A DNA stretch of 40,586 nt from Acidobacteriota bacterium. Its GTDB lineage: Bacteria > Acidobacteriota > Terriglobia > Terriglobales > Acidobacteriaceae. The notes under the pieces are model-generated. The model did no database searches, was not told the origin of the DNA, and was given only the letters and a program-made list of their open reading frames with translations. Of this stretch, positions 19,572-29,519 are shown one piece after another (the first letter of the stretch is position 1; every line of letters begins with the position of its first letter). The stretch lies in the NCBI GenBank assembly GCA_023265315.1, contig JAHFUA010000003.1, forward strand, positions 38,670 to 79,255, given 5' to 3'. The translations under genes and the position numbers were made by a program.

Positions 19572-21464
19572 ATGAAATCCGTCATCGTCGGCACCGCCGG
19601 ACACATCGACCACGGCAAAACCGCGCTGGTTAAAGCGCTGACCGGTATCGACGCCGACCGCCTGGCGGAGGAAAAGCGCCGCGGCATCACCATCGATATC
19701 GGCTTCGCCCACCTCCAGCTTGCTGGGCCCGACGGCGAGCCCTTGCGACTGGGCTTCGTGGACGTTCCCGGTCACGAGCGCTTCGTGCGCAACATGCTGG
19801 CCGGCGTGGGCGGCATCGACCTGGTGCTGCTGGTGATCGCCGCCGATGAATCCATCAAGCCGCAAACCCGCGAGCACTTCGAGATCTGCCGCCTGCTCAA
19901 CATTCCCCGTGGCATCACCGTGCTCACCAAGGCCGACCTGGTAGACCGCGAGACCCTGGACGTGGTGCGCCTGGAAGTCGAAGACTTTCTGCGCGGGTCT
20001 TTCCTGGATACAGGCCAGGCGCCCATTGTTCCGGTCAGCTCGCTCACCGGCGCCGGCATCGCCGACCTCAAACGCGAGCTGGCGCGCGTAGCCGCCGAGG
20101 TACCCGCAAAGAGCGCCGCTTCCGTCTTCCGCCTGCCCATCGACCGCGTCTTCACCATGAAGGGCTTCGGCACGGTGATCACCGGGACGCTGATCTCCGG
20201 CGCCGTGCGCAAGGAAGAAGAAGTGGAGGTGTTTCCGCTTGGCCGGCGGGCCCGCGTGCGCGGCGTGCAGGTACATAATCGTCCCGCCGAGCAGGCCGCC
20301 GCCGGCGAGCGCACCGCGCTCAACCTCGCCGGCTTTTCTCCTGATGACCTGGTGCGCGGAATGACTCTGGCTGCCCCCGGGCTCTTCCGCTCCACCAGCC
20401 GGCTCGACGTCTCGCTGGCGCTGCTGGCCGGAGTGCGTCCGCTCAAAGACCGCGCCCGCGTGCACTTTCACGCGTACACGTTCGAGACCGTCGCCGAGAT
20501 GGTGTTATACGAGGGCAAGGAAGTGAAGCCCGGTCAAAGCGCGCTGGCGCAACTGCGATTGCAGGAGTCCACGCTGCTTTTTCCCGGCGACCGCTTCATC
20601 CTGCGGCAATTCTCCCCGGTGGTGACCATCGGCGGCGGGGTGGTGCTGGAGAATCAGCCGCAGCGGCTGCCCAAGACCGCATACCGGACGTGGTTAACAA
20701 CTCTGGCCGATGGCTCACGCGCCTCGGCGCTTCACGCCCGCGTCGTCGCGCGCGCGGAGAGAGGGCTCACGCTCTCCGACGCTATCGCTCGGACCGGCTG
20801 GCAGCGTGCGGAAATCGAATCGCTGCTGGCGGCGATGCCCGACGTCGGGCGCGCTGGGCCAACCTGGGTCCACGACGCCGCTTTGAACCGGCTGCGGGCA
20901 GGTACCCACACCGCGCTCGACAACTTTCACACCCAGAACCCGCTCTCGCCCGGGATGAGCCGCGAGGAACTCAGGAAGCGCTTTCCCGAAGTGCTGCCGG
21001 AGGTCTTCGAACACGTGCTGTCGCAGCTTGTGCAGGAGAAGAAACTCGAACTCTCGGGCGAGCTGGCGCGCCTGGCCGGGCGCGGCGTGGTCATGAAAGA
21101 CGAGGAGGCGGAGGCCAAAAAAACCATCGAGAGCGCCTTCTCCACCGCCGGTCTGAAAGTTCCTTACCTGAAAGATGTGCTTGCCGGCCTGCCCGTGGAC
21201 AAAGCACGCGCGCAGAAGATCGTCACGCTGCTGCTGCGCGATAAGGTGCTGATCAAAGTCTCCGACGAGCTGGTGTTCCATCGCCAGGCGCTGGACGGCC
21301 TGCGCAAGCTGGTGGCCGAGCAGAAAAAGAAGACGCCGAAGATCGACGTCGGCGCCTTCAAAGACATGATCGGCGTAACCCGCAAATACGCTATCCCGCT
21401 GCTCGAGTACCTGGACCGCGAACGCGTCACCCGCCGCGTGGGCGACCAGAGAGAAATCCTTTAG
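19572..21464 (+). CDS. selB: Selenocysteine-specific translation elongation factor
   Basis: A 630-aa GTPase that delivers Sec-tRNA to UGA codons marked by a SECIS hairpin. The G domain shows GHIDHGKT (10-17), [10 protein letters not shown] (38-46), DVPGH (64-68) and TKAD (119-122). These are followed by EF-Tu-like domains II and III ([20 protein letters not shown]) and the long C-terminal winged-helix region (about 350-630) that binds the SECIS loop, ending [20 protein letters not shown]. The ATG at 19572 gives the canonical N terminus. A probable selenoprotein gene lies immediately downstream in the convergent direction. RF1 in this window does not compete for UGA; RF2 would. Confidence 0.98.
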   Translation: MKSVIVGTAGHIDHGKTALVKALTGIDADRLAEEKRRGITIDIGFAHLQLAGPDGEPLRLGFVDVPGHERFVRNMLAGVGGIDLVLLVIAADESIKPQTREHFEICRLLNIPRGITVLTKADLVDRETLDVVRLEVEDFLRGSFLDTGQAPIVPVSSLTGAGIADLKRELARVAAEVPAKSAASVFRLPIDRVFTMKGFGTVITGTLISGAVRKEEEVEVFPLGRRARVRGVQVHNRPAEQAAAGERTALNLAGFSPDDLVRGMTLAAPGLFRSTSRLDVSLALLAGVRPLKDRARVHFHAYTFETVAEMVLYEGKEVKPGQSALAQLRLQESTLLFPGDRFILRQFSPVVTIGGGVVLENQPQRLPKTAYRTWLTTLADGSRASALHARVVARAERGLTLSDAIARTGWQRAEIESLLAAMPDVGRAGPTWVHDAALNRLRAGTHTALDNFHTQNPLSPGMSREELRKRFPEVLPEVFEHVLSQLVQEKKLELSGELARLAGRGVVMKDEEAEAKKTIESAFSTAGLKVPYLKDVLAGLPVDKARAQKIVTLLLRDKVLIKVSDELVFHRQALDGLRKLVAEQKKKTPKIDVGAFKDMIGVTRKYAIPLLEYLDRERVTRRVGDQREIL

Positions 21465-21540
21465 ACGGGTTTCGCGGCGGCTATATCCCAGGTGTGAGAC
21501 GCTTTGAAGAAGAGCGGGGCCGACTGTTCTCCCGAACCAA

Positions 21541-21664
21541 TGTCATTCTTCCGCCGACCTGAGGGAGGCGGGAGAATCTGACGATGTCGCCTGCGCAACT
21601 TGGTCTGGTGGTGAAAGGCTTCTCGGCAGATCCTCCGCTCGCCTTCGGCTCGCGAAGGATGACA
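21541..21664. repeat. 124-nt interspersed repeat with inverted ends, copy A
   Basis: Starts TGTCATTCTTCCG and ends CGCGAAGGATGACA, which are near-inverse. The internal GGGAGAATCTGACG and the run CAGATCCTCCGCTCGCC are shared with copy B at 30725-30848, which has exactly the same length. It is non-coding and MITE-like, lying in the convergent gap between selB and the AhpD-like gene. Confidence 0.8.
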
Positions 21665-21681
21665 TTCCGGAGGTGACTACG

Positions 21682-21714
21682 CTCTTCCTCCGTGTCTCCG
21701 TGTCTCCTTGGTTA
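21682..21714. repeat. Quasi-repeat array (word CCGTGTCTC)
   Basis: Words CTCCGTGTCTCCGTGTCTCC lead straight into the stop codon of the AhpD-like gene. The same word family occurs as inverted pairs at 23740-23802 and 34401-34457, and singly at 35124-35155. Confidence 0.6.
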
Positions 21715-22245
21715 GATATTCTCCCCCGCGAACTCCGGCTCGACCTCGAGCCCAAGCCCGTCGGTGACGCGGTTGGTGAAGTTCACCAGCGCCACTTCCG
21801 CCACCAGGTCCACCATCTCGGCATCCGAAAAGTACTGCTTCAAGGCGTCGGCTTCGGCTCCGGCTGAAGCGGTCGGGCCGCGCGTCATTTTGTCCGCATA
21901 ACGGAGGGCAGCTTTTTCTTGGTCGGTGAAATTGGAAGGCTCGGGATTCTTGAGCGCCTGCCAATCCTCCGCGGTCAGCCCGGCTCGCTTCGACGAAGCG
22001 AGATGGTGCTTCAGTCAATACTGGCATCCGTTGATGTAGGCCACGCGGATGTAGATCATCTCGTACAGCCGCCGCCCCAGAGACTGGCCGATGCTGCCAT
22101 AGAAGGGCACGAACGTTTCCAGCAGCTTGGGCCGCTGGGCCAGCGCCTTATGGATGTTGCCGGGCTTGCCCTTGAACACCTTCTCGTAGATCTCTTTGAC
22201 CTCGGGCGGGGTGTTCTGCGGTTCGATGTAGGAAACTCTCGCCAT
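21712..22245 (-). CDS. AhpD-like selenoprotein (carboxymuconolactone decarboxylase fold), Sec77
   Basis: A 177-aa protein if the TGA at 22015-22017 is read as selenocysteine. Before it lies EMIYIRVAYINGCQY, and after it LKHHLASSKRAGLT continues in frame to the TAA at 21712-21714. AhpD enzymes use Glu, Cys-x-x-Cys and His. Here Glu62, Cys74, Sec77 and His81 keep the spacing of mycobacterial AhpD exactly (-12, 0, +3, +7 from the first Cys). The C-terminal half (YADKMTRGP, DAEMVDLVAEVALVNFTNRV) is typical of the family, so the downstream frame is under selection. A strong GGAGGTGAAGG precedes the ATG. The likely role is thiol-linked peroxide reduction or reductant relay. A standard caller would stop at residue 76. 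Confidence 0.88.
21984..22002 (-). promoter_or_regulatory. Bacterial SECIS hairpin in the ahpD-like mRNA
   Basis: In the mRNA, the 8-bp perfect stem CUCGCUUC/GAAGCGAG encloses the loop GUC. The stem begins 12 nt after the UGA and the loop G lies 20 nt after it, within the 16-37 nt window known for bacterial SECIS elements. The loop starts with G followed by U, the features SelB recognises in the E. coli formate dehydrogenase element. Confidence 0.75.
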
Positions 22246-22269
22246 CCTTCACCTCCATATGCGCCACGT

Positions 22270-22298
22270 ATAATAAACGCTTTCGACGGGGCAGTCAG
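22270..22298 (-). promoter_or_regulatory. Candidate sigma70-type promoter for the AhpD-like selenoprotein
   Basis: On the minus strand CTGACT (22293-22298, four of six matches to TTGACA) is followed after 17 nt by TATTAT (22270-22275). The start codon is 24 nt further on, with a strong Shine-Dalgarno sequence in between. Confidence 0.45.
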
Positions 22299-22327
22299 CA
22301 ATCTGCCGCTGCGGACTGAGTTGGGTT

Positions 22328-22359
22328 GGCTGAGTGCTGAATGCTGACCGCTGAGTGCT
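22328..22359. repeat. Quasi-repeat array (word GCTGAGTGCTGA)
   Basis: Degenerate 7-8 nt words GGCTGAGTGCTGAATGCTGA and CCGCTGAGTGCT end one base before the trmFO ATG at 22361, so no Shine-Dalgarno sequence is present. A partial inverse GTCAGCA lies at 22294-22300. Confidence 0.6.
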
Positions 22360-22360
22360 C

Positions 22361-23734
22361 ATGCCAAACATCAAAGTCATCGGCGCCGGCCTTGCGGGCA
22401 CGGAAGCCGCCTGGCAGCTCGCCCGTCGCGGGCTCGATGTAGATCTCTACGAGATGCGTCCCGTGCGCTCCACGCCCGCGCACCAGACTGGACAGATGGC
22501 CGAACTGGTCTGCTCAAATTCGCTCAAGTCCGACACTGAACACACCGCGCCCTGGCTGCTGAAGGAAGAGTTGCGCCGCGCCGGATCGCTCTTGATTGCC
22601 ATCGCCCGCGAAGCTGCCGTTCCTGCCGGCCACGCCCTGGCCGTGGACCGCGAACTGTTCGCTGCCAAGGTCACCAGCGCCATCTCGGGCGAGCCGCGCA
22701 TACGCGTGCACCGCGAGGAAGTGACCTGGGTGGACGAGCACGACGGCATCACCATCCTCGCCACCGGCCCGCTCACCTCCGACGCGCTTTCGCGCGAGAT
22801 CGCGCGCCTCAGCGGCAACGGGGTCCCCAGCACGCCCGGTGTTGGCGTGCTGGGGCAGAGCCAGCACCTCTACTTCTACGATTCCATCAGCCCCATCGTC
22901 GAAGCCGAGTCCATCGACATGACGCGCGTCTACCTGGCTGCGCGCTACGACAAGGGCACCGCCGACTACATCAATTGTCCATTCACGCGCGAGGAGTACG
23001 GCCGCTTTTATGACGCGCTGGTCGCGGCCGAGTCGGTCGAGGCGAGCGACTGGGAGAACCTTAATTATTTCGAAGCTTGCCTGCCCATCGAGGAACTGGC
23101 TCGTCGCGGCCGCGACACTCTGCGCTTTGGTCCCATGAAGCCGGTAGGCCTGCGCGATCCGCGCACCGGCAAGCAGCCCCACGCCGTGGTACAACTGCGC
23201 CGGGAAAACCTGCGCGCCGACTCCTACAACATCGTCGGATTCCAAAACCATTTGAAGTACGGCGAGCAGCAGCGCGTCTTCCGCTTGATCCCTGGACTAG
23301 AGAAGGCTCGCTTCCTGCGCTACGGCCAGATTCACCGCAACACCTACATCAACGCGCCCTCGCTGCTGGCCGCGACGCTGCAGATGAAGGCGCACCCGAA
23401 CGTTCTGTTCGCCGGCCAGATCTGCGGGGTTGAAGGCTACACGGAATCAATCGCCGCCGGACTAATGGCCGGCGTTCATGCCGCGGCGCTGGCCAGCGGC
23501 GCTGAACCTGTGCCGCCGCCGCGTGCGTCCGCCTTCGGGTCGCTGGTTTGCTACATCACAAATGCCGACCCGGAAAACTTTCAGCCGGCCAACATCACCT
23601 TCGACCTGCTACCGCCGCTCGACGAGCGCGTGCGGGACCGCGCCCAGCGGCATCGGTTGCAATGCGAGCGCGCGTTGGAGGAGTTCGACGGGTGGCTCGC
23701 CGGCAGCAGCGCACAGCAATCCGTCAGCCGATGA
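22361..23734 (+). CDS. trmFO: Methylenetetrahydrofolate--tRNA-(uracil-54-C5)-methyltransferase
   Basis: A 457-aa FAD enzyme that makes ribothymidine at position 54 of tRNA with methylenetetrahydrofolate as carbon donor. The N terminus is the dinucleotide-binding motif KVIGAGLAGTEAAW (GAGLAG at 8-13), followed by the family-specific YEMRPVRSTPAHQTG and CSNSLKSD. Near the C terminus are FAGQICGVEGYTES and AAGLMAG. The length fits the family. ATG 22361 is chosen; a GTG two codons earlier is also open. Its start abuts one quasi-repeat array and its stop is followed by another. Confidence 0.97.
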   Translation: MPNIKVIGAGLAGTEAAWQLARRGLDVDLYEMRPVRSTPAHQTGQMAELVCSNSLKSDTEHTAPWLLKEELRRAGSLLIAIAREAAVPAGHALAVDRELFAAKVTSAISGEPRIRVHREEVTWVDEHDGITILATGPLTSDALSREIARLSGNGVPSTPGVGVLGQSQHLYFYDSISPIVEAESIDMTRVYLAARYDKGTADYINCPFTREEYGRFYDALVAAESVEASDWENLNYFEACLPIEELARRGRDTLRFGPMKPVGLRDPRTGKQPHAVVQLRRENLRADSYNIVGFQNHLKYGEQQRVFRLIPGLEKARFLRYGQIHRNTYINAPSLLAATLQMKAHPNVLFAGQICGVEGYTESIAAGLMAGVHAAALASGAEPVPPPRASAFGSLVCYITNADPENFQPANITFDLLPPLDERVRDRAQRHRLQCERALEEFDGWLAGSSAQQSVSR

Positions 23735-23739
23735 AATCC

Positions 23740-23802
23740 ACCACCGAGGCACGGAGACACGGAGGAATTCGAACTTCTCCGTGCCTCCGTGTCTCCGTGG
23801 TA
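23740..23802. repeat. Inverted quasi-repeat array (CCACCGAGGCACGGAGACA)
   Basis: The left arm CACCGAGGCACGGAGACACG is answered by the right arm TCCGTGCCTCCGTGTCTCCG across a short GAATTCGAA spacer. It fills the convergent gap between trmFO and der and could fold into a long hairpin that ends both transcripts, although no T run follows. Confidence 0.75.
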
Positions 23803-23809
23803 GTGTTTC

Positions 23810-25186
23810 TTACCGCGCGCGGTTTTTGATCCAGATGGGCGAGCCCACAAAGCCGAACGCCCGCCGGATCTGGTTTTCCAGGAACCTCTGGTAGGAAAAG
23901 TGCAGCTTCACCGGCCGGTCGGTGAACAGGATGAAGGTGGGCGGCGCGACCGCGGCCTGCGTCATGTAATAGATCTTCACGCGCTTCGACGCCGGCACCG
24001 AGGCGCGGCCGAAATCGACCATCTGAAGGAAGCGGTTCATCTCCGCCGTCGAAATCCGCTTCCTCCGCTCCGCCGCCACCTGCGCGAGCACCGGGAAAAT
24101 TTTTTCCATCCCCTTGCCCGAGGTGGCGCTGATGAACAGCACCGGCGCATAGCTCAGAAATTTGAGCGCGTAGCGCAACTCCTGCTCGAACTTGTTGCGA
24201 TCGGCGGGCTTCTTGCCGTCCTGCCGGCCGGGCCCGGCGAGGTCCCACTTGTTGACGAGAATGATGAGCGAGCGCCCGCTCTCGTGGGCGTATCCGGCGA
24301 TGGTGGCGTCGAGCGCGGTGACGCCCTCGACGGCGTCGATGACCAGCAGGGCGACATCGGCGGCTTCCAGGTGCTTGCGCGCCATCACCACCGACAGTTT
24401 CTCCGCCATAAGCTTGGTCTTGCCCTTGCGCCGGATGCCGGCGGTGTCGATGAAGCGATAGCGCCGGCCGTCACGCTCCATCACTTCGTCCACCGCGTCC
24501 CGCGTGGTGCCTGGAGTGGGCGAGACGATGGCCCGCGCCGTCCCCGTCAGCCGGTTGAGCAGAGTGGATTTGCCCACGTTGGGCCGCCCGATGATGGCCA
24601 CCTTGGTCTCTTCGGTGGATTCCGGCTCCGCGGCCTCTTCGGCTCGCTCGACACCCTCGGCGGTGATCTTTTCGAGGACGGCCTCCAGCAACTCGGCCAC
24701 GCCGGCGCCGTGCTCGGAAGATACAGGGAACATCTCGCGGAGGCCCAGCCGCCGGAAGTCCTCGACATCCGCCTCCTGCGCGAGCGAGTCGATCTTGTTC
24801 ACGGCCAGGAACAGCGGCTTGCCCGTGCGCAGCAGCAGGCGCGCCAGTTCCATGTCGGGCGCGGCCAGCTCAGAGCGGCCATCCACAACCATGATTACGG
24901 CGTCGGCCTCATCCAGCGCCACGCGCGCCTGGCGGAAGATTTCGGTGGGAATCAGCTCTTTTTCCTCGGGGATGATTCCGCCCGTATCGATGGCGCGCAG
25001 CCGCCGGCCTGCCCAGTCCGTTTCGCCGTACAGGCGGTCGCGGGTGATGCCGGGCTCGTCGCCGACGATGGCGCGCCGCTTGCCGATCAGCCGGTTGAAG
25101 AGCGTGGACTTGCCCACGTTGGGCCGGCCCACGATGGCGATAGTAAGGGCCTTGCCCGGCGCTTGCGTTTTGGATAGCGATTTCAA
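23810..25186 (-). CDS. der: Ribosome biogenesis GTPase Der (EngA)
   Basis: A 458-aa protein with two tandem GTPase domains and a KH-like C-terminal domain, required for 50S maturation. Both domains show GRPNVGKSTL. The G3 motifs are DTGGI and DTAGI, the latter followed by RRKGK. The G4 motifs are NKID and NKWD. An acidic linker (AEEAAEPESTEE) joins them. The C-terminal part has FGRASVPASKRVKIYYMTQ and FTDRPVKLHFSYQRFLEN. It is divergent from the DinG-like helicase. Confidence 0.97.
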   Translation of the reverse strand: MKSLSKTQAPGKALTIAIVGRPNVGKSTLFNRLIGKRRAIVGDEPGITRDRLYGETDWAGRRLRAIDTGGIIPEEKELIPTEIFRQARVALDEADAVIMVVDGRSELAAPDMELARLLLRTGKPLFLAVNKIDSLAQEADVEDFRRLGLREMFPVSSEHGAGVAELLEAVLEKITAEGVERAEEAAEPESTEETKVAIIGRPNVGKSTLLNRLTGTARAIVSPTPGTTRDAVDEVMERDGRRYRFIDTAGIRRKGKTKLMAEKLSVVMARKHLEAADVALLVIDAVEGVTALDATIAGYAHESGRSLIILVNKWDLAGPGRQDGKKPADRNKFEQELRYALKFLSYAPVLFISATSGKGMEKIFPVLAQVAAERRKRISTAEMNRFLQMVDFGRASVPASKRVKIYYMTQAAVAPPTFILFTDRPVKLHFSYQRFLENQIRRAFGFVGSPIWIKNRAR

Positions 25187-25212
25187 GCAGTCGCTGCCGA
25201 CGAGTAGTGCCG

Positions 25213-25257
25213 GCTTCCAGCCGCCGAAACGGCGGTGCTACATCGGCGGCCCGTGCG
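25213..25257. repeat. GC-rich hairpin in the der-dinG divergent gap
   Basis: CCGCCGaaaCGGCGG forms a short perfect hairpin, followed by a further GGCGG near 25245. It sits just before a TATTATA stretch (25260-25266) that could serve as a -10 region for the helicase gene on the plus strand. Confidence 0.4.
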
Positions 25258-25275
25258 GCTATTATAGAGAACGCC

Positions 25276-27291
<2,016 letters not shown>

Positions 27292-27390
27292 CCTGGCCCG
27301 AGCGAAGTCACGGGGCGGATCGAACGGGAATCTATCTGGAGGGCCGGTCGGCCCCTCGGACTCGGCATCGTCGCGATACAATGAAGGCCG

Positions 27391-27423
27391 GGCCACAAGC
27401 CAAGAGCCAAGGGCCAAGAGCCG
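27391..27423. repeat. Quasi-repeat array (word CCAAGAG)
   Basis: Seven-nucleotide words in tandem: GCCACAAGCCAAGAGCCAAG then GGCCAAGAGCC. It ends five bases before the queD ATG and shows no inverted partner. It replaces any Shine-Dalgarno sequence. Confidence 0.6.
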
Positions 27424-27428
27424 CTTTT

Positions 27429-27806
27429 ATGTTCCAAGTCACCGTCGAAGACACGTTCGCCGCCGGGCACTATCTGCGCAACTATCGCGGCAAGTGCGAG
27501 AACCCGCACGGACACAACTACAAGGTGCGGGTCACGCTGTACGGCGAGGAACTCGACCGCGCCGGGCTGCTCTTGGACTTCAAGGATCTGAAGGACGTGA
27601 TGCGCGACGTGATGGACCGCCTCGACCACCAGATGATCAACGACCTGGAGCCCTTCACCGTGCTGAATCCTTCGGCCGAGAACCTGGCCAAGTATTTCTA
27701 CGATGAGACTCAGGCCAAGCTGCGTGCGGCGACCGACGGCCGCGTGCGCGTCAAGGATGTGACGGTGTGGGAGACGGAGACGACCACGGCAACGTACTTC
27801 GAGTGA
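27429..27806 (+). CDS. queD: 6-carboxy-5,6,7,8-tetrahydropterin synthase
   Basis: A 125-aa enzyme of the PTPS fold that converts dihydroneopterin triphosphate to 6-carboxytetrahydropterin, an early step in queuosine (preQ0) synthesis. Zinc ligands His14, His27 and His29 and the catalytic Cys23 lie in HYLRNYRGKCENPHGH, which is the QueD-type CxxxHGH signature. LLLDFKDLK and the C-terminal VWETETTTATY are also typical. ATG 27429 gives the normal N terminus. queE and queC follow on the same strand. Confidence 0.95.
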   Translation: MFQVTVEDTFAAGHYLRNYRGKCENPHGHNYKVRVTLYGEELDRAGLLLDFKDLKDVMRDVMDRLDHQMINDLEPFTVLNPSAENLAKYFYDETQAKLRAATDGRVRVKDVTVWETETTTATYFE

Positions 27807-27813
27807 TGGCTGA

Positions 27814-27902
27814 TTGGTAATTGGTAATTTGTAATTTCAGAATCCGCCACGCCTTCCTTCTGCCCTTTGCAAATTACAAATTACCAATTACAAGTTACCA
27901 AT
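27814..27902. repeat. Inverted quasi-repeat array (word GGTAATTT)
   Basis: The left arm (27814-27837) is TTGGTAATTGGTAATTTGTA plus ATTT. The right arm (27871-27901) is the inverse, AAATTACAAATTACCAATTA followed by CAAGTTACCAA. Arms of about 24 nt pair across a 33-nt spacer. It is sharply AT-rich in a GC-rich region and ends three bases before the queE ATG. Confidence 0.8.
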
Positions 27903-27905
27903 CCG

Positions 27906-28586
27906 ATGCAGGTCACCGAAATCTATCGTTCCATACAGGGCGAGTCCTCCTACGCCGGGCTGCCCTGCGTGTTCGTGCGGCTGACGGGCTGCAACCTGCG
28001 CTGCACCTGGTGCGACAGCGAGTACACCTTCTACGGCGGCCGCAAGATGAGCCTGGAGGAAGTCGAGGCCGAGGTGCGCCGCCTGGCGCCGGCGGGCCTG
28101 GTCGAGATCACCGGCGGCGAGCCTCTGCTGCAAGAACGCGAGGCCGTGCCGTTGATGGAACGGCTGCTCGCGCTCGGCTACACCGTGCTGCTGGAAACCA
28201 GCGGCGAGCGGCCGCTGGAAGAGGTTCCTCCGCCGGTCATCAAGATCGTGGACGTAAAGTGCCCGCACTCGGGCGAGTTCGGCACTTTCCGGGAGCAGAA
28301 CCTGGCGGCGCTCACCGCCCAGGACGAGGTCAAGTTCGTGCTCGCCGACCGCGACGATTACGAGTTCGCGCGCGACTTGACGCGGCGGCATCAGCTCGGG
28401 TCGCGGGTAGGCTCGGTAATCTTTTCTCCGGCGTTCCGCAAGGACGCCACCGGCGCGCGCGACACCTCACACTGCCTGCTCGACCCGCAGCAGTTAGCGC
28501 AATGGATCCTCGCGGACGGCCTGGACGTGCGCCTCGGATTGCAGATCCACAAATTCATCTGGGAACCGTCGATGAAAGGGGTGTAG
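27906..28586 (+). CDS. queE: 7-carboxy-7-deazaguanine synthase
   Basis: A 226-aa radical SAM enzyme that turns 6-carboxytetrahydropterin into CDG, the second specific step of preQ0 synthesis. The cluster motif is CNLRCTWC (Cys29, Cys33, Cys36), the CxxxCxxC form. EIYRSIQGESSYAG and the SAM-binding VEITGGEPLLQ are typical of the family. It lies between queD and queC; both flanking gaps carry inverted quasi-repeat arrays, so the three genes may not form one simple operon. Confidence 0.96.
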   Translation: MQVTEIYRSIQGESSYAGLPCVFVRLTGCNLRCTWCDSEYTFYGGRKMSLEEVEAEVRRLAPAGLVEITGGEPLLQEREAVPLMERLLALGYTVLLETSGERPLEEVPPPVIKIVDVKCPHSGEFGTFREQNLAALTAQDEVKFVLADRDDYEFARDLTRRHQLGSRVGSVIFSPAFRKDATGARDTSHCLLDPQQLAQWILADGLDVRLGLQIHKFIWEPSMKGV

Positions 28587-28591
28587 CCCCG

Positions 28592-28750
28592 GGTCGTCGG
28601 CCTTCGGTCGTCGGTCGTCGGCCAGGAGCTGAACTGCAAGCAGCAATTCAGCCCCGAGAGTCTTCTCAGGTTCCTGGTTCTTTGCTGGGGGCCGATCATC
28701 GTTATACGGCCCTGGTCTTGGCCGACGACCGAAGGCCGACGACCGACGAT
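28592..28750. repeat. GTCGTCGGC inverted-arm repeat upstream of queC
   Basis: The left arm (28592-28623) is GGTCGTCGGCCTTCGGTCGT plus CGGTCGTCGGCC. The right arm (28720-28750) is its near-perfect inverse. The arms can form about 30 bp of pairing across a 96-nt spacer unrelated to those of the other three copies. Confidence 0.8.
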
Positions 28751-28759
28751 CAAATTGAG

Positions 28760-28765
28760 TAGAAT
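28760..28765 (+). promoter_or_regulatory. Candidate -10 hexamer for queC
   Basis: TAGAAT lies 18 nt before the ATG at 28784. The repeat's right arm provides CCGACG about 18 nt upstream as a weak -35. Confidence 0.3.
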
Positions 28766-28783
28766 CTTGCCGCGCACCTGGTT

Positions 28784-29482
28784 ATGTCAGCGGACGCAAG
28801 AACCCGCGCCGTCGTGCTCCTGAGCGGAGGCATGGATTCCTGCGTGTGTGCTGCCCTGGCGGCGCGCGACCATGATGCCGCCGCCGTGCACGTCAGCTAC
28901 GGGCAGCGCACGGAGGAGCGCGAGCGCCAAGCTTTCTTCGCCATCTGCGATCGGCTCCGCATCCGCGACCGGCTGGTGGTGCGCAACGAGGCGCTGCGAG
29001 CCATCGGAGGTTCGGCGCTGACCGATGACGCCATCGCCGTTCCCCAAGCTGCGCCCCAGATCGGCCACGGCATCCCGGTCACCTATGTTCCCTTCCGCAA
29101 TGCGCATTTCCTGGCGGTGGCGGTGAGCTGGGCGGAGGTGCTGGGCGCGGACCAGGTCTACATCGGCGCCGTGCAGCAGGACAGTTCCGGCTACCCCGAC
29201 TGCCGTCCCGAGTACTACCGGGCCTACAACGAAGTGGTGCGGGCGGGCACGCGCGAAGGCCGCATCGCGATCGTGACCCCGCTGATTGGCCTGCGCAAGG
29301 CCGAGATCGTGCAGCTCGGCCTTGAACTGGGCGCGCCCTTCGATTTAACGTGGAGCTGCTACAGTCGCGAGGACGTGGCGTGCGGCGTCTGTGAAAGCTG
29401 CGTGTTGCGCCGGCGGGCCTTTGCCGCTGCCGGAGCATCCGATCCTATCGCTTACGTCCCTACTGTGGTCACGCATTCATGA
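28784..29482 (+). CDS. queC: 7-cyano-7-deazaguanine synthase
   Basis: A 232-aa ATP-dependent enzyme that converts CDG to preQ0, the precursor of queuosine. The PP-loop ATP motif is SGGMDS at residues 14-19. The C-terminal zinc site is the cysteine group CYSREDVACGVCESC. YIGAVQQDSSGYPDCRPEY is the family substrate loop. It completes a queD-queE-queC set; queF and tgt are not seen here. Confidence 0.97.
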   Translation: MSADARTRAVVLLSGGMDSCVCAALAARDHDAAAVHVSYGQRTEERERQAFFAICDRLRIRDRLVVRNEALRAIGGSALTDDAIAVPQAAPQIGHGIPVTYVPFRNAHFLAVAVSWAEVLGADQVYIGAVQQDSSGYPDCRPEYYRAYNEVVRAGTREGRIAIVTPLIGLRKAEIVQLGLELGAPFDLTWSCYSREDVACGVCESCVLRRRAFAAAGASDPIAYVPTVVTHS

Positions 29483-29519
29483 AATCAATTCCTGGCCCAT
29501 GGCCGGAGGGTTAACTCTC

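Noticed and set aside
19466-19693. N-terminal extension of purL
   Set aside because: PurL homologues begin near the ATG at 19465. The extra 76 codons overlap the selB start and show no similarity.
21677-22027. An open frame of 116 codons on the minus strand overlapping the AhpD-like gene
   Set aside because: It is in a different frame, has no family similarity, and its product is Arg/Gly-rich low-complexity sequence. The frame continuous with the 76-aa part through TGA is the family-like one.
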